Both the position numbers and the translations under genes were made by a program. Positions 27,041-37,143 of a DNA stretch of 64,000 nucleotides are shown here, piece after piece. The DNA comes from Atopomonas hussainii (GTDB lineage: Bacteria > Pseudomonadota > Gammaproteobacteria > Pseudomonadales > Pseudomonadaceae), in NCBI RefSeq assembly GCF_900109735.1, contig NZ_FOAS01000008.1, positions 1 to 64,000 of the forward strand, written 5' to 3'. Within the stretch, counting starts at the first letter, position 1; each line of letters starts with the position of its first letter. A model generated the notes under the pieces. The model was not told the DNA's origin. It saw only the letters and a list, made by a program, of their open reading frames with translations, and made no database searches.

Positions 27041-27054
27041 ATGACCTGGATCAA
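27041..27054. promoter_or_regulatory. Imperfect FNR/DNR-type box, likely nap activator site
   Basis: Read leftward this is TTGATCCAGGTCAT: one perfect half site and one degenerate half. A leftward -10-like TACATT (27014-27019) puts the box centre close to -41, the standard position for class II activation by FNR-type regulators, with a leader of about 35 bases to napE. Rightward, a GATACA at 27080-27085 would give a similar geometry for the kinase gene. Direction is inferred, not shown. Confidence 0.55.
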
Positions 27055-27088
27055 CAGTTAAGAGCGCACCGCACGGGCCGATACAGCT

Positions 27089-27103
27089 GCTAACGTTGTT
27101 AGC
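27089..27103. repeat. Short inverted repeat upstream of the kinase gene
   Basis: GCTAAC-GTT-GTTAGC, a perfect 6-bp inverted repeat 28 bp before the kinase start codon. It may be an operator or chance; no matching regulator is identified. Confidence 0.35.
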
Positions 27104-27130
27104 ACGCAGCAGGTTTAAGGAAAGCCCAAC

Positions 27131-30100
27131 ATGGCGGACAACCAGCAGGGGGCCGCAGACGCTAAGTCGATGCGCCACTTGCTTAACGAGTTGCAAAGCA
27201 GTCACCAACAGTTGCAGCGTCAGCTGCGGTTAAGTGCGCTGATCACCCGTTTGCAGGCGCGTTTTATTAACGAACAAGATGCCGATCAGCTGTTTGGTAG
27301 TCTGCTGAATGATCTGTTGGATATCACCGCCAGCGAATACGGCTTTATCGGCGAGATAAAGCACGATGCCCAAGGCGCACCGTATTTGCGCACCTATGCC
27401 CTGAGCGACATCGCTTGGGATGAAGCCACGCGGCGTTTTTATGATGAAAACGCCCCGCAAGGCTTAGAGTTCACCAACCTCAACACCCTGTTTGGGCACA
27501 CCGTGGCGACTGGTGAGGCGGTGATCACTAATGACCCAGCCAAGCACCCGAAAAGCGGCGGCTTGCCGCCGGGGCATCCGGCGCTGAAGGCTTATCTGGG
27601 CATTCCGCTGCGCTGTGGTGATACGCTGGTAGGCATGGTGGGCTTGGCCAATCGGGCCGAGGGCTATGATCAGACACTGCTGGATTTTCTCGCTCCGCTG
27701 ATCAGTACCATTGCGCACATTGTTGAAGCGTTTCGCGCTTCCCGTGAGCGTGATCGGTATCAGGCTCGCTTAGAGCAGTCCGAAGCGTTTAACCGCAGCG
27801 TGTTAGACACCGTGGTCGACGGCATTATCACCATCGACCCGCAAGGCGTGATCGCCAGTTTTAACCCCGCCGCCACGCGCATCTTTGGCTACAGCGCTGA
27901 TGAGGTGCTGGGACGCAACATCACTATGTTGATGCCCGAGCCCTACCGCAGCGCCCATGACGGCTACTTGCTGCGTTACCTGCAAACCGCGCAGCGACAC
28001 ATTATCGGCATCGGTCGTGAGGTTGTTGGCCTGCGTAAAGACGGCAGCGAGTTCCCCCTAGAGCTGGCGGTGAGCGAGGTCAAACTCGGCGGGCAGCACT
28101 TTTTTATTGGTGCGCTGCGCGACATCAGCCAGAAGAAAGCCCAACAAGCCGCTATTGAAGCGCGCGATGAATACTGGCAACGCTTGACCGAGCGTATTCC
28201 CGGTGCTGTGTATCAATTTCGCTTAAGCGCCACTGGCGAACAGCGGGTGGTCTATGCCAGTAAAGGCTTTAACCGCTTGATGGGCATGCCGAGTGCGGAT
28301 ACCAACAAGCACAGCTTAGAAGCGCTCATGCAGCGTATTCATCCGGATGACCATGCAGCGCTGCTCAGCTCTATCCAAGCGTCGATGGCCGAGCACAAAG
28401 ACTGGCATTTGGAGTTTCGCGTTGTGCACCCCAATGGCGAGGTACGCTGGCTGCGCGGTGACTCCTCCATCGACAGTGAAGGCGAGGGTAACTTCAGCTG
28501 GTACGGCTTTTTGATGGATATCACTGCCAGCCGCGAACAACAGGCCGCCTTGGCACAGAGTGATCAGCGTTGGCAATTCGCCTTGACCGGCTCCGGCGAT
28601 GGTATTTGGGACTGGGATTTGCGCAGCGGCACTGTGTATTACTCGCCGCAGTGGAAATCCATGCTCGGTTATGCCGAAGAGGACATCGGCGACGGCTTAG
28701 AAGACTTCGAGCAGTTGATCCACCCGGATGATCACGACAGCTTATTCGCCGATGTGCAGCGGCATTTGTCCGCTGAAACACCCGTGTTCGAGCATGAAGT
28801 GCGCCTGCGCGGCAAAGACGGCCGCTACCGTTGGATACTCGATCGCGGCATGGTGGTCGAGCGTGATGCCGCCGGCCAAGCGCTGCGGGTGATTGGCACG
28901 CACACCGACATTACCCCGCTTAAAGCCAACGAACAGACGCTGCGCCACGTTAACGCGCAGTTGCAGAACCTGATCAATTCGGCGCCGCTGGTGTCGATTA
29001 TCGCCACTGACCCGCAAGGGCTGATCACTACTTTCAGCTACGGAGCCGAGCATTTGCTGGGCTATGCCGCCGAAGAAATGGTCGGTGTGCAAACGCCCGG
29101 CCTCTTTCACTTGCCCAGTGAAGTCGCCAAGCGTGGCCGTGAGCTGTCACTTAAGCTGGGGCGGCCCATCGAAGGCTTTGAGGTATTTGTCGCACTGCCG
29201 GCGCTGAACCAGCCCGAACAGCGCCGTTGGACTTACGTGTGCCGCGATGGTCGGCAGGTGCCGGTTAACCTCAACGTTAGCGCCATGCGCGATGAACAAG
29301 GCACCTTGACCGGCTTTCTCGGCATTGCCACCGACATCAGCGAGCAAGTGCAGGCCGAAGTGCAGGCCAAACACAGTATGGCGCGCCTGCAAAGCGCCTT
29401 GGCCGAGGCCAATCGCTTAGCGCTGATCGTTAGTCGTACCAGCAATGCGGTGGTGCTGACCGACGCGCAAGGCCTGACCGAGTGGGTTAACCCTAGCTTT
29501 GAACACGTCAGTGGTTACAGTTTGGCGGAACTCAAAGGGCAGAAGCCTGGCAAGGTCTTGCAGGGCCCGCAAACCGATGCCAACACGGTGGCACGCATCA
29601 GCAAAGCGTTGAAAGCTGGGCAGGGCGTGCGCGAGGAGATCCTCAACTACCACAAGCAAGGGATGCCGTACTGGTTGGACATGGAAATTCAACCTGTGCG
29701 TGATGAGGCTGGCCGTGTCACAGGGTTTATGGCCATTGAAACCGACATTACTGCCAGCAAACAGGCTGCCGAGGCGCTGCAAAAAGCCAATGCGCGTACC
29801 GAGAGCCTGCTGGAGGCCATGCCAGACTTAATCTTCGAGCTAGACGCGCACGGCATCTGTCTGGATTACCGCGCTCCCGACCCCAGTTGGCTCACGGTGG
29901 CGCCGCAAGACTTCTTGCATAAGCACTTTTCGCGTTCGTTGCCGGTTGACGTTGGCGAACAGTTGGCAAAAGCCATCGACGCGGCGCGCACCGACGGGCA
30001 AAGCCGTATTGCTGCCGAGTACTCTCACGCCGATCGCAAAGGGCTGGAGCATGACTGGGAAGTGCTGGTTTCGCCGCAGCACACCGGCGGCGTGGTGGTG

Positions 30101-31618
30101 ATTATTCGCGACATCAGTGAACGCAAACGTATGGAGCGGATGAAAAATGAGTTTGTCTCGACCGTCTCGCACGAGCTGCGTACCCCGCTGACGTCTATTC
30201 GCGGCGCTTTGGGTTTGATCAACGGCGGTGCATTGGGCGAGTTGCCAGCCAAAGCGGGCGATATGCTGCGCATGGCGCTGGCTAACAGTGAGCGCTTGAG
30301 CTTGCTGATTAACGACTTGCTGGATATGGACAAAATTGCCTCCGGCAAGATGGATTTCCATCTAAAACCGATTCAATTGCATCAATTGCTGGCCCAGTCG
30401 GTCGCGGCCAACCAAGGCTACGCCGACAGCTGTCAGGTGCGCTTTGTTATCACACAGGTTGACGAGGGGCTGTGGGTCAATGGCGATGAAGATCGCTTGA
30501 TGCAAGTGCTGGCCAATTTACTGTCTAACGCCGCTAAGTTTTCTCCGCCTAATAGCTGTGTAGAACTGTCGGTGAGCTGTAATGGCGAGCGTTTGCGGGT
30601 GAATGTGCAAGATTATGGTCAAGGTATCGCCGAGGCTTTTCAGGGGCGGATATTCCAAAAGTTCTCCCAGGCCGATTCATCCGATACGCGGAAAAAAGGC
30701 GGCACCGGGCTGGGTTTGGCCATCAGCAAGGCGATTATTGAACGGCATGCCGGCGAGATTGGTTTTACCAGTCAGCCGGGGCAGGGCAGTTGTTTCTATT
30801 TCGAGCTGCCGCGTATGGATGCCCTAAGCCCAATGGCGGGCGAGCCCGATGCCGACATTATCTTTTGCACCGTTGACCCCAATGCTGCGCAGGCCTTGCG
30901 TGAGCAGTTAAGTAGCTACGATTACCAGGTGCAGTGGCTTAGCCCCGAAGCATTGTGTCGTTCAAAGCGTTTGCCTGCTAATAGCGTGCTGTTGATCGGC
31001 GCCAAAGCCCGCGAGCAACTCACACAAGTCGATCGCGAATATGTTGAAGCGCGCTTTGCCGACGTGCCGGTTCTGCTGGTCGGTGATGTGGTCGAAAGCC
31101 AAGTGGAGCAATGGCCCAGCACGCCGGTGGTGCTGAATTGGTTACAGCGGCCCTTCACCGATCAGCGTGTGCAGCGCTTGTTAGGCTGGATCACCCAACA
31201 GGTGGACGGCCGCGTGCAGTTGCTGCACGTCGAAGATGATGCCGATGTCGCCTCTTTGATAAGCCAGCTGTGTGAGCCTTTTGCTGATGTGCAGGTGGCT
31301 GCCTCTTTGGCCGAGGCTCGTCAGTGTTTGAGTCAGCAGCGATTTGATGTGCTGGTATTGGATCTGGGTTTGCCTGATGGCCGGGGTGGCGACTTGCTGG
31401 CTGATATCCAAGCGCTGCCGACACCGCCGGAGATTTTATTGTTCTCCGCCCAGCAGCCGCAGGCGGGGGAGCAGGCGCAAGCCACTGAAGTGCTTATCAA
31501 AGCAGCCACCAGCAATAACCGCTTGTTGCAAGTGTTGCATCGACTGGTCAAGAGCCACCGGCGCCGCTACGCTCAAAACAGTGACGCCATGAAACCATCA
31601 GGCAAGGAGCAGGTATGA
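27131..31618 (+). CDS. GAF/multi-PAS hybrid histidine kinase with FixL-like haem PAS
   Basis: A predicted cytoplasmic kinase of 1495 residues with no membrane spans. Order: GAF (about 45-200), six PAS modules (about 218-340, 341-470, 475-600, 605-740, 760-880, 885-1000), HisKA with His1014 in SHELRTPL, HATPase (NLLSNAAKF, GGTGLGLAI), a degenerate receiver (about 1240-1350) and a real receiver with Asp1411. The first PAS contains MPEPYRSAHDGYLLRY and HIIGIGRE: His276 and Arg296 are 20 residues apart, exactly as the haem ligand His200 and O2-gating Arg220 of Bradyrhizobium FixL. Haem O2 sensing is therefore a reasoned inference. It is divergent from nap and overlaps the next gene by 4 bp. Confidence 0.88.
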   Translation: MADNQQGAADAKSMRHLLNELQSSHQQLQRQLRLSALITRLQARFINEQDADQLFGSLLNDLLDITASEYGFIGEIKHDAQGAPYLRTYALSDIAWDEATRRFYDENAPQGLEFTNLNTLFGHTVATGEAVITNDPAKHPKSGGLPPGHPALKAYLGIPLRCGDTLVGMVGLANRAEGYDQTLLDFLAPLISTIAHIVEAFRASRERDRYQARLEQSEAFNRSVLDTVVDGIITIDPQGVIASFNPAATRIFGYSADEVLGRNITMLMPEPYRSAHDGYLLRYLQTAQRHIIGIGREVVGLRKDGSEFPLELAVSEVKLGGQHFFIGALRDISQKKAQQAAIEARDEYWQRLTERIPGAVYQFRLSATGEQRVVYASKGFNRLMGMPSADTNKHSLEALMQRIHPDDHAALLSSIQASMAEHKDWHLEFRVVHPNGEVRWLRGDSSIDSEGEGNFSWYGFLMDITASREQQAALAQSDQRWQFALTGSGDGIWDWDLRSGTVYYSPQWKSMLGYAEEDIGDGLEDFEQLIHPDDHDSLFADVQRHLSAETPVFEHEVRLRGKDGRYRWILDRGMVVERDAAGQALRVIGTHTDITPLKANEQTLRHVNAQLQNLINSAPLVSIIATDPQGLITTFSYGAEHLLGYAAEEMVGVQTPGLFHLPSEVAKRGRELSLKLGRPIEGFEVFVALPALNQPEQRRWTYVCRDGRQVPVNLNVSAMRDEQGTLTGFLGIATDISEQVQAEVQAKHSMARLQSALAEANRLALIVSRTSNAVVLTDAQGLTEWVNPSFEHVSGYSLAELKGQKPGKVLQGPQTDANTVARISKALKAGQGVREEILNYHKQGMPYWLDMEIQPVRDEAGRVTGFMAIETDITASKQAAEALQKANARTESLLEAMPDLIFELDAHGICLDYRAPDPSWLTVAPQDFLHKHFSRSLPVDVGEQLAKAIDAARTDGQSRIAAEYSHADRKGLEHDWEVLVSPQHTGGVVVIIRDISERKRMERMKNEFVSTVSHELRTPLTSIRGALGLINGGALGELPAKAGDMLRMALANSERLSLLINDLLDMDKIASGKMDFHLKPIQLHQLLAQSVAANQGYADSCQVRFVITQVDEGLWVNGDEDRLMQVLANLLSNAAKFSPPNSCVELSVSCNGERLRVNVQDYGQGIAEAFQGRIFQKFSQADSSDTRKKGGTGLGLAISKAIIERHAGEIGFTSQPGQGSCFYFELPRMDALSPMAGEPDADIIFCTVDPNAAQALREQLSSYDYQVQWLSPEALCRSKRLPANSVLLIGAKAREQLTQVDREYVEARFADVPVLLVGDVVESQVEQWPSTPVVLNWLQRPFTDQRVQRLLGWITQQVDGRVQLLHVEDDADVASLISQLCEPFADVQVAASLAEARQCLSQQRFDVLVLDLGLPDGRGGDLLADIQALPTPPEILLFSAQQPQAGEQAQATEVLIKAATSNNRLLQVLHRLVKSHRRRYAQNSDAMKPSGKEQV

Positions 31619-32001
31619 GCGAATTGCAGCGCGTGCTGTACGTTGAAGATGAGCCCGATATTCAAGCCGTGGCCAAGCTGGCGCTTGAGGTGGTGGGCGG
31701 ATTAACCGTGCAGGTGTGCTCCAACGGCGATGAAGCGCTGTCCAGTGCGCCGGGCTTTGCCGCCGACTTGCTGCTGTTGGATGTCATGATGCCCGGCATG
31801 GACGGCCCCACCACCCTTGGCAAGCTGCGCCAGCTAGCGGCCTATGCCGACACCCCGGCCGTTTTTATGACCGCCAAAGTGCAGCCCAGTGAAGTGGCGC
31901 ACTTGAAGTCGCTCGGCGCGCTAGAAGTGATCGCCAAACCCTTCGACCCCATGAGTTTAGCCACCACCCTAAAGCAGCTGTACGCGAGCACCCAAGCATG
32001 A
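31615..32001 (+). CDS. Single-domain response regulator (REC)
   Basis: A stand-alone receiver of 128 residues, with acidic pair Glu11-Asp12, phosphoacceptor Asp56 in [10 protein letters not shown], and Lys in IAKPFDP. There is no output domain, so it probably carries phosphate between the hybrid kinase and the Hpt domain of the next gene, or acts by protein contact. Four-base overlaps on both sides (ATGA) show tight translational coupling. Confidence 0.92.
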   Translation: MSELQRVLYVEDEPDIQAVAKLALEVVGGLTVQVCSNGDEALSSAPGFAADLLLLDVMMPGMDGPTTLGKLRQLAAYADTPAVFMTAKVQPSEVAHLKSLGALEVIAKPFDPMSLATTLKQLYASTQA

Positions 32002-33671
32002 GTGATGAAGACGCCAAGCGGGCGTTTATGCAACAGCAGTTGGCTCAGCTACGCGGCGATTTTCTGCGCCGCCTGCCAGAGCGCATGCGTGAGATTGAGC
32101 TGAACTGGAATGCCCTCACCGAGCAATGGGACAGCGAAAAAGTAGAGGTGATGCACCGCGATATTCATACCCTGATAGGCACCAGCGGCACCTTCGAGCT
32201 GATGGAGCTATCGCGTGGCGCGCGCGCCTTTGAGCGGTTAATCAAACTGCAAATGGAGTTCGATGAGGCACCTTCGCCAGAGCTGCTAGCCACCATGCGC
32301 AAGTCGCTGGGGCAAGTGCTAAAACTGGCCCGGCAAACCCTGCAAGATCACGAGCAAGCCTTGAGCGAGCAACAGCCCGAGTTACCTCCGCGCGCCGTAC
32401 AGCCCGAGCCTGAGCGAGTGCGGGTGCCCTTGGTATTTTTGGTTGAAGATGAGCGCGCCCAAGCAGAGTTGTTGGCCAGTCAATTGGGTCAGTTTGGCTA
32501 TGAGATTGTGGTCTTTAACGACCTGCCCAGCATGCTGGCTGAGTTGCCTAACCGCCGGCCGCACGTGGTGGTGATGGATATCGTGCTGCCTAACTGCAAA
32601 GAAGCGCAGGTGTTTTCCTTAGCGCGGCAGTTTATTGAGCAAAAAGTGCCGGTAGTAGCGATTTCTGGCAAGGCTGATTTTGCTACTCGCTTGGCGGCAG
32701 CCAGGGTGGGCATGGCAGGCTACCAGACCAAGCCAATCGATTTGATAAGCCTGGTTAATCGACTCGACAGGTTGACCAACCGTGTGCCCGAGGCACCGTA
32801 CCGGGTATTGATTGTCGATGACCAGCGCGCTGTAGCCACCTACCACGCCGCCGTGCTGGAGCAAGCAGGCATGCGGGTACGTACCGAAATGAACCCGCTG
32901 CAAGTCATGGCGGTATTGGATGAGTTCAGCCCGGATGTGATCGTTAGCGACGTGTACATGCCCAGCTGTAGCGGTATCGAGCTGGCGGCGGTGTTACGTC
33001 AACAAGAGGTCTTCGACCACATCCCGATTGTGTTTTTATCCGGCGAGCAGGATGTCGATAAGCAAATCTCGGCCCTAGGCTTTGGCGCCGATGACTTCAT
33101 CGTTAAGCCTATCGTGCCGGAGCGTTTTGTTTCCGCGATTAGCGCTCGCGCGCAACGGGCCCGCACTCTCAGTGCGGTGATGACGCACGATGGTTTAACT
33201 GGGCTGCTGAATCACAAAAACATCAAAGCGGGGGTGGATAAAGAGTTCTCGCGTGGCTTGCGTGGCAGCAGCCCAGTGGTGATCGCTTTGATCGATATCG
33301 ACCACTTTAAGTCGGTGAACGATACCCACGGGCACCCCACTGGTGATCGCGTCTTACGCGGTTTGGCGCACTTGATGCGCCAGCGCTTACGCAGCACCGA
33401 TTACATAGGTCGTTACGGCGGTGAGGAGTTTTTAGTCGTGCTGCCGGACACCACCCTAGAAGCCGCCGAGAAAGTGCTTAATCAGCTGCGTGAGGCCTTT
33501 GCCTGTTTGCTGTATCAAGGCGAGCAGGGCGAGTTTTCCGCCACCTTTAGCGCCGGTGTGGCGCAAACCTGCAATTACCCGGATTCAGGCAGCACCATTA
33601 AAGCCGCCGACGAGGCCTTGTATGCCGCTAAAGAAGGCGGCCGTAACCAAGTGCGCGTAGCCAAATCTTAA
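31998..33671 (+). CDS. Hpt-REC-REC-GGDEF diguanylate cyclase
   Basis: A protein of 557 residues. An N-terminal Hpt-like domain has candidate phospho-His57 in [11 protein letters not shown]. Next come receiver 1 (about 145-260, Asp194), receiver 2 (about 268-385, Asp318 in SDVYMP) and a C-terminal GGDEF domain with intact GGEEF (474-478) and inhibitory I-site RSTD (465-468). It should make c-di-GMP under phosphorelay control with product feedback. It completes the three-gene cassette with the PAS kinase. It ends 15 bp from the convergent metR stop with no terminator between them. Confidence 0.92.
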   Translation: MSDEDAKRAFMQQQLAQLRGDFLRRLPERMREIELNWNALTEQWDSEKVEVMHRDIHTLIGTSGTFELMELSRGARAFERLIKLQMEFDEAPSPELLATMRKSLGQVLKLARQTLQDHEQALSEQQPELPPRAVQPEPERVRVPLVFLVEDERAQAELLASQLGQFGYEIVVFNDLPSMLAELPNRRPHVVVMDIVLPNCKEAQVFSLARQFIEQKVPVVAISGKADFATRLAAARVGMAGYQTKPIDLISLVNRLDRLTNRVPEAPYRVLIVDDQRAVATYHAAVLEQAGMRVRTEMNPLQVMAVLDEFSPDVIVSDVYMPSCSGIELAAVLRQQEVFDHIPIVFLSGEQDVDKQISALGFGADDFIVKPIVPERFVSAISARAQRARTLSAVMTHDGLTGLLNHKNIKAGVDKEFSRGLRGSSPVVIALIDIDHFKSVNDTHGHPTGDRVLRGLAHLMRQRLRSTDYIGRYGGEEFLVVLPDTTLEAAEKVLNQLREAFACLLYQGEQGEFSATFSAGVAQTCNYPDSGSTIKAADEALYAAKEGGRNQVRVAKS

Positions 33672-33686
33672 GCATGGCGGGTTTGG

Positions 33687-34613
33687 CTATTTGCTGGGGC
33701 GCGCACTGCTGACCCCTGCCAAGGTGGCAAACGAGGTGTCTTTGGCAGTGAGCAAAAAATCGCGCATAAACGGCGCATCCAGCATGTCTTCACGCAGCGC
33801 CGCATACAAAGTGGCGTAAAGCCCTTGCGGCCCCAAGCGCCGCGCGCTGATGTAACCGCGCTCGCTGTATTCGGCCAGTGCCCAGTTAGGCAAGCAGCAC
33901 ACCCCGCGGCCAGAGGCCACTAGCTGCATCATCATTACCGTCAGTTCGGCGGTGCGCACCTCTAACGGGTCAACGCCGGCGGGGTCGAGAAAGTGCTTAA
34001 ACACATCTAAGCGTTCGCGCTCGACCGGGTAGCTGATCAGCACTTCGTTACTTAAATCCTCCGGCTGCACATAGCTTTTGTTGGCCAGCGCATGTTGATT
34101 GGCCACGGCCAGCAGCGCCTCGTAGGTGAACAAGGGCACATAGGTGATGCCGGCCAGTTCTTGCGGGTCGCTGGTGACCACCAAATCGAGGTCGCCACGT
34201 GCCAGTGCCGGCAGCGGCGCAAAAGCAAAGCCGGAGGCCAAATCCAGCTCCACCTCAGGCCAAGCATCACGGAACTGGTCGATGGTCGGCATCAGCCACT
34301 GAAAACAGCTATGGCACTCAATGGCCATGTGTAGGCGCCCGGCAGTGCCACCGGCCAGTCGGCTTAAATCGCGCTCAGCACCGCGCAGCAGTGGCAACAC
34401 TTCATCGGCTAAGCGCAGCAAACGTAAGCCCACGCTGGTAAAGCGCACGGGCTTGGTTTTGCGCACAAACAGGCTCTGGCCAAGCTTTTCTTCCAGGTCT
34501 TTGAGTTGATGCGAAAGCGCCGATTGGGTCAGGTGCAAGCGCTCGGCGGCTTCAACCAAGCTGTCGGTTTCGCGCAGGGCGTGCAGGGTTTTCAGATGGC
34601 GAATTTCCAGCAT
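33687..34613 (-). CDS. metR: LysR-type regulator MetR
   Basis: A LysR-family activator of 308 residues for methionine synthesis genes, with homocysteine as known co-effector in enterics. The N-terminal winged helix-turn-helix (about 1-60, LVEAAERLHLTQSALSHQLK) and the effector domain match MetR. The divergent position next to metE and a TGAG-N5-CTCA element in the 107-bp gap support the name. Confidence 0.9.
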   Translation of the reverse strand: MLEIRHLKTLHALRETDSLVEAAERLHLTQSALSHQLKDLEEKLGQSLFVRKTKPVRFTSVGLRLLRLADEVLPLLRGAERDLSRLAGGTAGRLHMAIECHSCFQWLMPTIDQFRDAWPEVELDLASGFAFAPLPALARGDLDLVVTSDPQELAGITYVPLFTYEALLAVANQHALANKSYVQPEDLSNEVLISYPVERERLDVFKHFLDPAGVDPLEVRTAELTVMMMQLVASGRGVCCLPNWALAEYSERGYISARRLGPQGLYATLYAALREDMLDAPFMRDFLLTAKDTSFATLAGVSSARPSK

Positions 34614-34656
34614 AACGAGCCCTTATGAGAATTTTTTAAGATCAAGCTGAAGATAA

Positions 34657-34669
34657 TGAGTTTGTCTCA
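34657..34669. promoter_or_regulatory. MetR-type operator between metR and metE
   Basis: TGAGTTTGTCTCA is a palindrome of the TGAA-N5-TTCA class bound by MetR, with G for A in each arm. It is centred about 58 bp before the metE ATG and 50 bp from the metR ATG, suitable for divergent control. Confidence 0.6.
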
Positions 34670-34720
34670 TGTTGCTTGGCCTGTCGAGAATAGCCGCCAT
34701 TGCTGATCAAGGAGAGCAAC

Positions 34721-37012
34721 ATGGCACTGGCACATTCTTTAGGGTTTCCGCGCATTGGCCGCGACCGCGAATTAAAAAAAGCACTGGAAGGGTACTGGCA
34801 AGGCCAGCTGAACGAAGCGCAATTACGTGAGGTCGGCCAGCAGCTGCGCGCCGAACACTGGCGCGTGCAGGCTGAACAAGGCTTAGATCTGTTGCCGGTG
34901 GGCGACTTTCATTGGTACGACCAAGTGCTCACTCACTCGCTGATGTTCAATGTGATTCCCGAGCGCTTTGCCGGGCAGCCAGCGGGCCTAGACACCCTGT
35001 TCAGCATGGCGCGCGGGGTGAGCCAGCGCTGCTGTGGTGGCACCCAAGCGCAAGAAATGACCAAGTGGTTCGACACCAACTACCACTACTTAGTCCCGGA
35101 GTTTGCCGTAGACCAACAGTTCAGCCTCAACTGGACGCAACTGTTTGACGAAGTGGCAGAAGCGCAGGCCCTAGGCCATCAGGTCAAGCCGGTGCTGATC
35201 GGCCCGCTGACCTACCTCTGGCTGGGCAAAAGCAAAGGCGCCGCGTTCGATCGTTTAGAGCTGCTTGAGCGCTTGTTGCCGGTGTACGGTGAGATTCTGC
35301 ATAAGCTGGCTGAGCAAGGCGTGCAATGGGTGCAGCTGGATGAGCCGATTCTGGCCCTCGACCTGCCGGCCAGTTGGAAAGCCGCCTTTGAGCGCGCGTA
35401 TCACCTGCTGCAAAGCTCGCCCTGCCAGAAGCTGGTGGCCACTTACTTTGGCGCGTTGGACGATAACCTAGGCTTGGCCACCAGCCTGCCCGTCAACGGC
35501 TTGCATGTGGATTTGGTGCGCGCGCCCGAGCAGCTGCCGGCGCTGCTAGATCGTCTGCCCAGCTACAAGGTGCTGTCGTTAGGCGTAGTCAATGGGCGCA
35601 ATATCTGGCGTTGTGACTTAGACCGTGCCCTCGAGCACTTGGCGCAGGCGCACGAGCGCTTTGCCGATAACCTGTGGGTGGCGCCGTCGTGTTCTTTGCT
35701 GCACAGCCCGGTGGATTTAACCCGTGAAGACCGCTTAGACGATGAGTTACTCAGCTGGTTGGCGTTTGCGGTACAGAAGTGTGCCGAGGTGGCCTTGCTG
35801 GCCAAGGCGGTCAATCAACCCGCCGATGTGCAAGTACAGGCGCAACTGCGCACCAGTCGCAGTGCTTTAGCGCGTCGCGCCGGTTCGCCGCGTATTCATA
35901 AGCCTGCCGTGGCTGCCCGCTTGGCGGCGATTACTGCCAGCGATAGTCAGCGTGCCAGCCCCTATGCCACGCGGGCTCAAGCGCAGCGTGCGGCGTTGGC
36001 GTTACCGCTGCTGCCGACCACCACCATTGGCTCGTTCCCGCAGACGGCGGACATCCGTCAGGCGCGGCAGCAATTCAAGGCCGGTGTGCTGGATGCGCAG
36101 GGCTATCAACAGGCGATGCAGGCGGAAATTGCCCATGCCGTGCGGGTGCAAGAAGAGCTTGGCTTAGACGTGCTGGTGCATGGCGAGGCCGAGCGTAACG
36201 ACATGGTGGAATACTTCGCCGAGCTGATCGACGGCTATGCCTTTACTCGCTTTGGTTGGGTGCAAAGCTATGGTTCGCGCTGCGTCAAACCGCCGCTGAT
36301 TGTGGGTGACTTGCATCGCCCAGCGCCGATGACCGTCGAGTGGATTAGCTATGCGCAAAGCCTCACCAGCAAGCCGATGAAAGGCATGCTGACCGGCCCG
36401 GTGACCATGTTGGTATGGTCATTCCCGCGTGAAGATGTCAGCCGTGAAGTGCAGGCGCAGCAACTGGCGTTGGCCTTGCGTGATGAAGTGGTCGATCTGG
36501 AACAGGCCGGCATTGGCATTGTGCAAATCGACGAAGCTGCGTTCCGCGAAGGTTTGCCGCTGCGTCAGGCGCAGTGGGGCCGTTATCTGCACTGGGCGAC
36601 CGAGGCGTTTCGTCTGACCGCCAGCGGCGTTAAGGACAGCACGCAGATTCACACCCACATGTGCTACAGCGAATTTAACGACGTGATTGAGTCGATTGCG
36701 GCGATGGACGCCGACGTCATCACCATTGAAACCTCGCGTTCGCAAATGGAACTGCTCGAAGCCTTCCGTGGCTTTGCCTATCCCAACGAGATTGGCCCAG
36801 GGGTGTATGACATTCACTCGCCACGCGTACCCACGGTGGCCGAGATGCAAGCCTTGCTGGAACGCGCCGCCGAGCTGATCCCGCTGCAACGCTTGTGGGT
36901 CAACCCCGATTGCGGGCTAAAAACCCGCGCTTGGCCAGAAACCTTAGAGGCGCTACGCAATATGCAAGCAGCGACTGAGGCGCTACGCCTTAAGTGGGCC
37001 ACGGCGGCATAA
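34721..37012 (+). CDS. metE: Cobalamin-independent methionine synthase MetE
   Basis: An enzyme of 763 residues that transfers methyl from methyltetrahydropteroyl-triglutamate to homocysteine. ATG 34721 follows GGAGAG and gives [20 protein letters not shown]; an upstream in-frame start at 34700 is not supported. N-terminal and C-terminal barrel halves are both present. Zinc ligands are visible in HTHMCYSEF and NPDCGLKTR, and the conserved [10 protein letters not shown] marks the start of the catalytic half. Expected to be controlled by the divergent metR. Confidence 0.96.
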   Translation: MALAHSLGFPRIGRDRELKKALEGYWQGQLNEAQLREVGQQLRAEHWRVQAEQGLDLLPVGDFHWYDQVLTHSLMFNVIPERFAGQPAGLDTLFSMARGVSQRCCGGTQAQEMTKWFDTNYHYLVPEFAVDQQFSLNWTQLFDEVAEAQALGHQVKPVLIGPLTYLWLGKSKGAAFDRLELLERLLPVYGEILHKLAEQGVQWVQLDEPILALDLPASWKAAFERAYHLLQSSPCQKLVATYFGALDDNLGLATSLPVNGLHVDLVRAPEQLPALLDRLPSYKVLSLGVVNGRNIWRCDLDRALEHLAQAHERFADNLWVAPSCSLLHSPVDLTREDRLDDELLSWLAFAVQKCAEVALLAKAVNQPADVQVQAQLRTSRSALARRAGSPRIHKPAVAARLAAITASDSQRASPYATRAQAQRAALALPLLPTTTIGSFPQTADIRQARQQFKAGVLDAQGYQQAMQAEIAHAVRVQEELGLDVLVHGEAERNDMVEYFAELIDGYAFTRFGWVQSYGSRCVKPPLIVGDLHRPAPMTVEWISYAQSLTSKPMKGMLTGPVTMLVWSFPREDVSREVQAQQLALALRDEVVDLEQAGIGIVQIDEAAFREGLPLRQAQWGRYLHWATEAFRLTASGVKDSTQIHTHMCYSEFNDVIESIAAMDADVITIETSRSQMELLEAFRGFAYPNEIGPGVYDIHSPRVPTVAEMQALLERAAELIPLQRLWVNPDCGLKTRAWPETLEALRNMQAATEALRLKWATAA

Positions 37013-37026
37013 CAGCGTCGGCATGA

Positions 37027-37095
37027 CGGCAGGGCGCAAGAGTGCGAACTGGCTAGCAAAGCGGATAACTTGCTGGGAACGCTTGCGCCCTGCCG
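37027..37095. repeat. 14-bp perfect inverted repeat with 41-bp spacer
   Basis: CGGCAGGGCGCAAG at 37027-37040 is repeated in inverse at 37082-37095, between metE and the glycine-zipper gene. There is no T-run after the right arm, so it is not a standard terminator. It could form a long hairpin in the metE 3' end, or be a relic of a small mobile element. Nothing else is seen in this gap apart from the ribosome site of the next gene. Confidence 0.6.
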
Positions 37096-37143
37096 ACGTC
37101 CTATACGTAACCTGCATGAGCAGGGTATGCACAGGAGTCAGTC

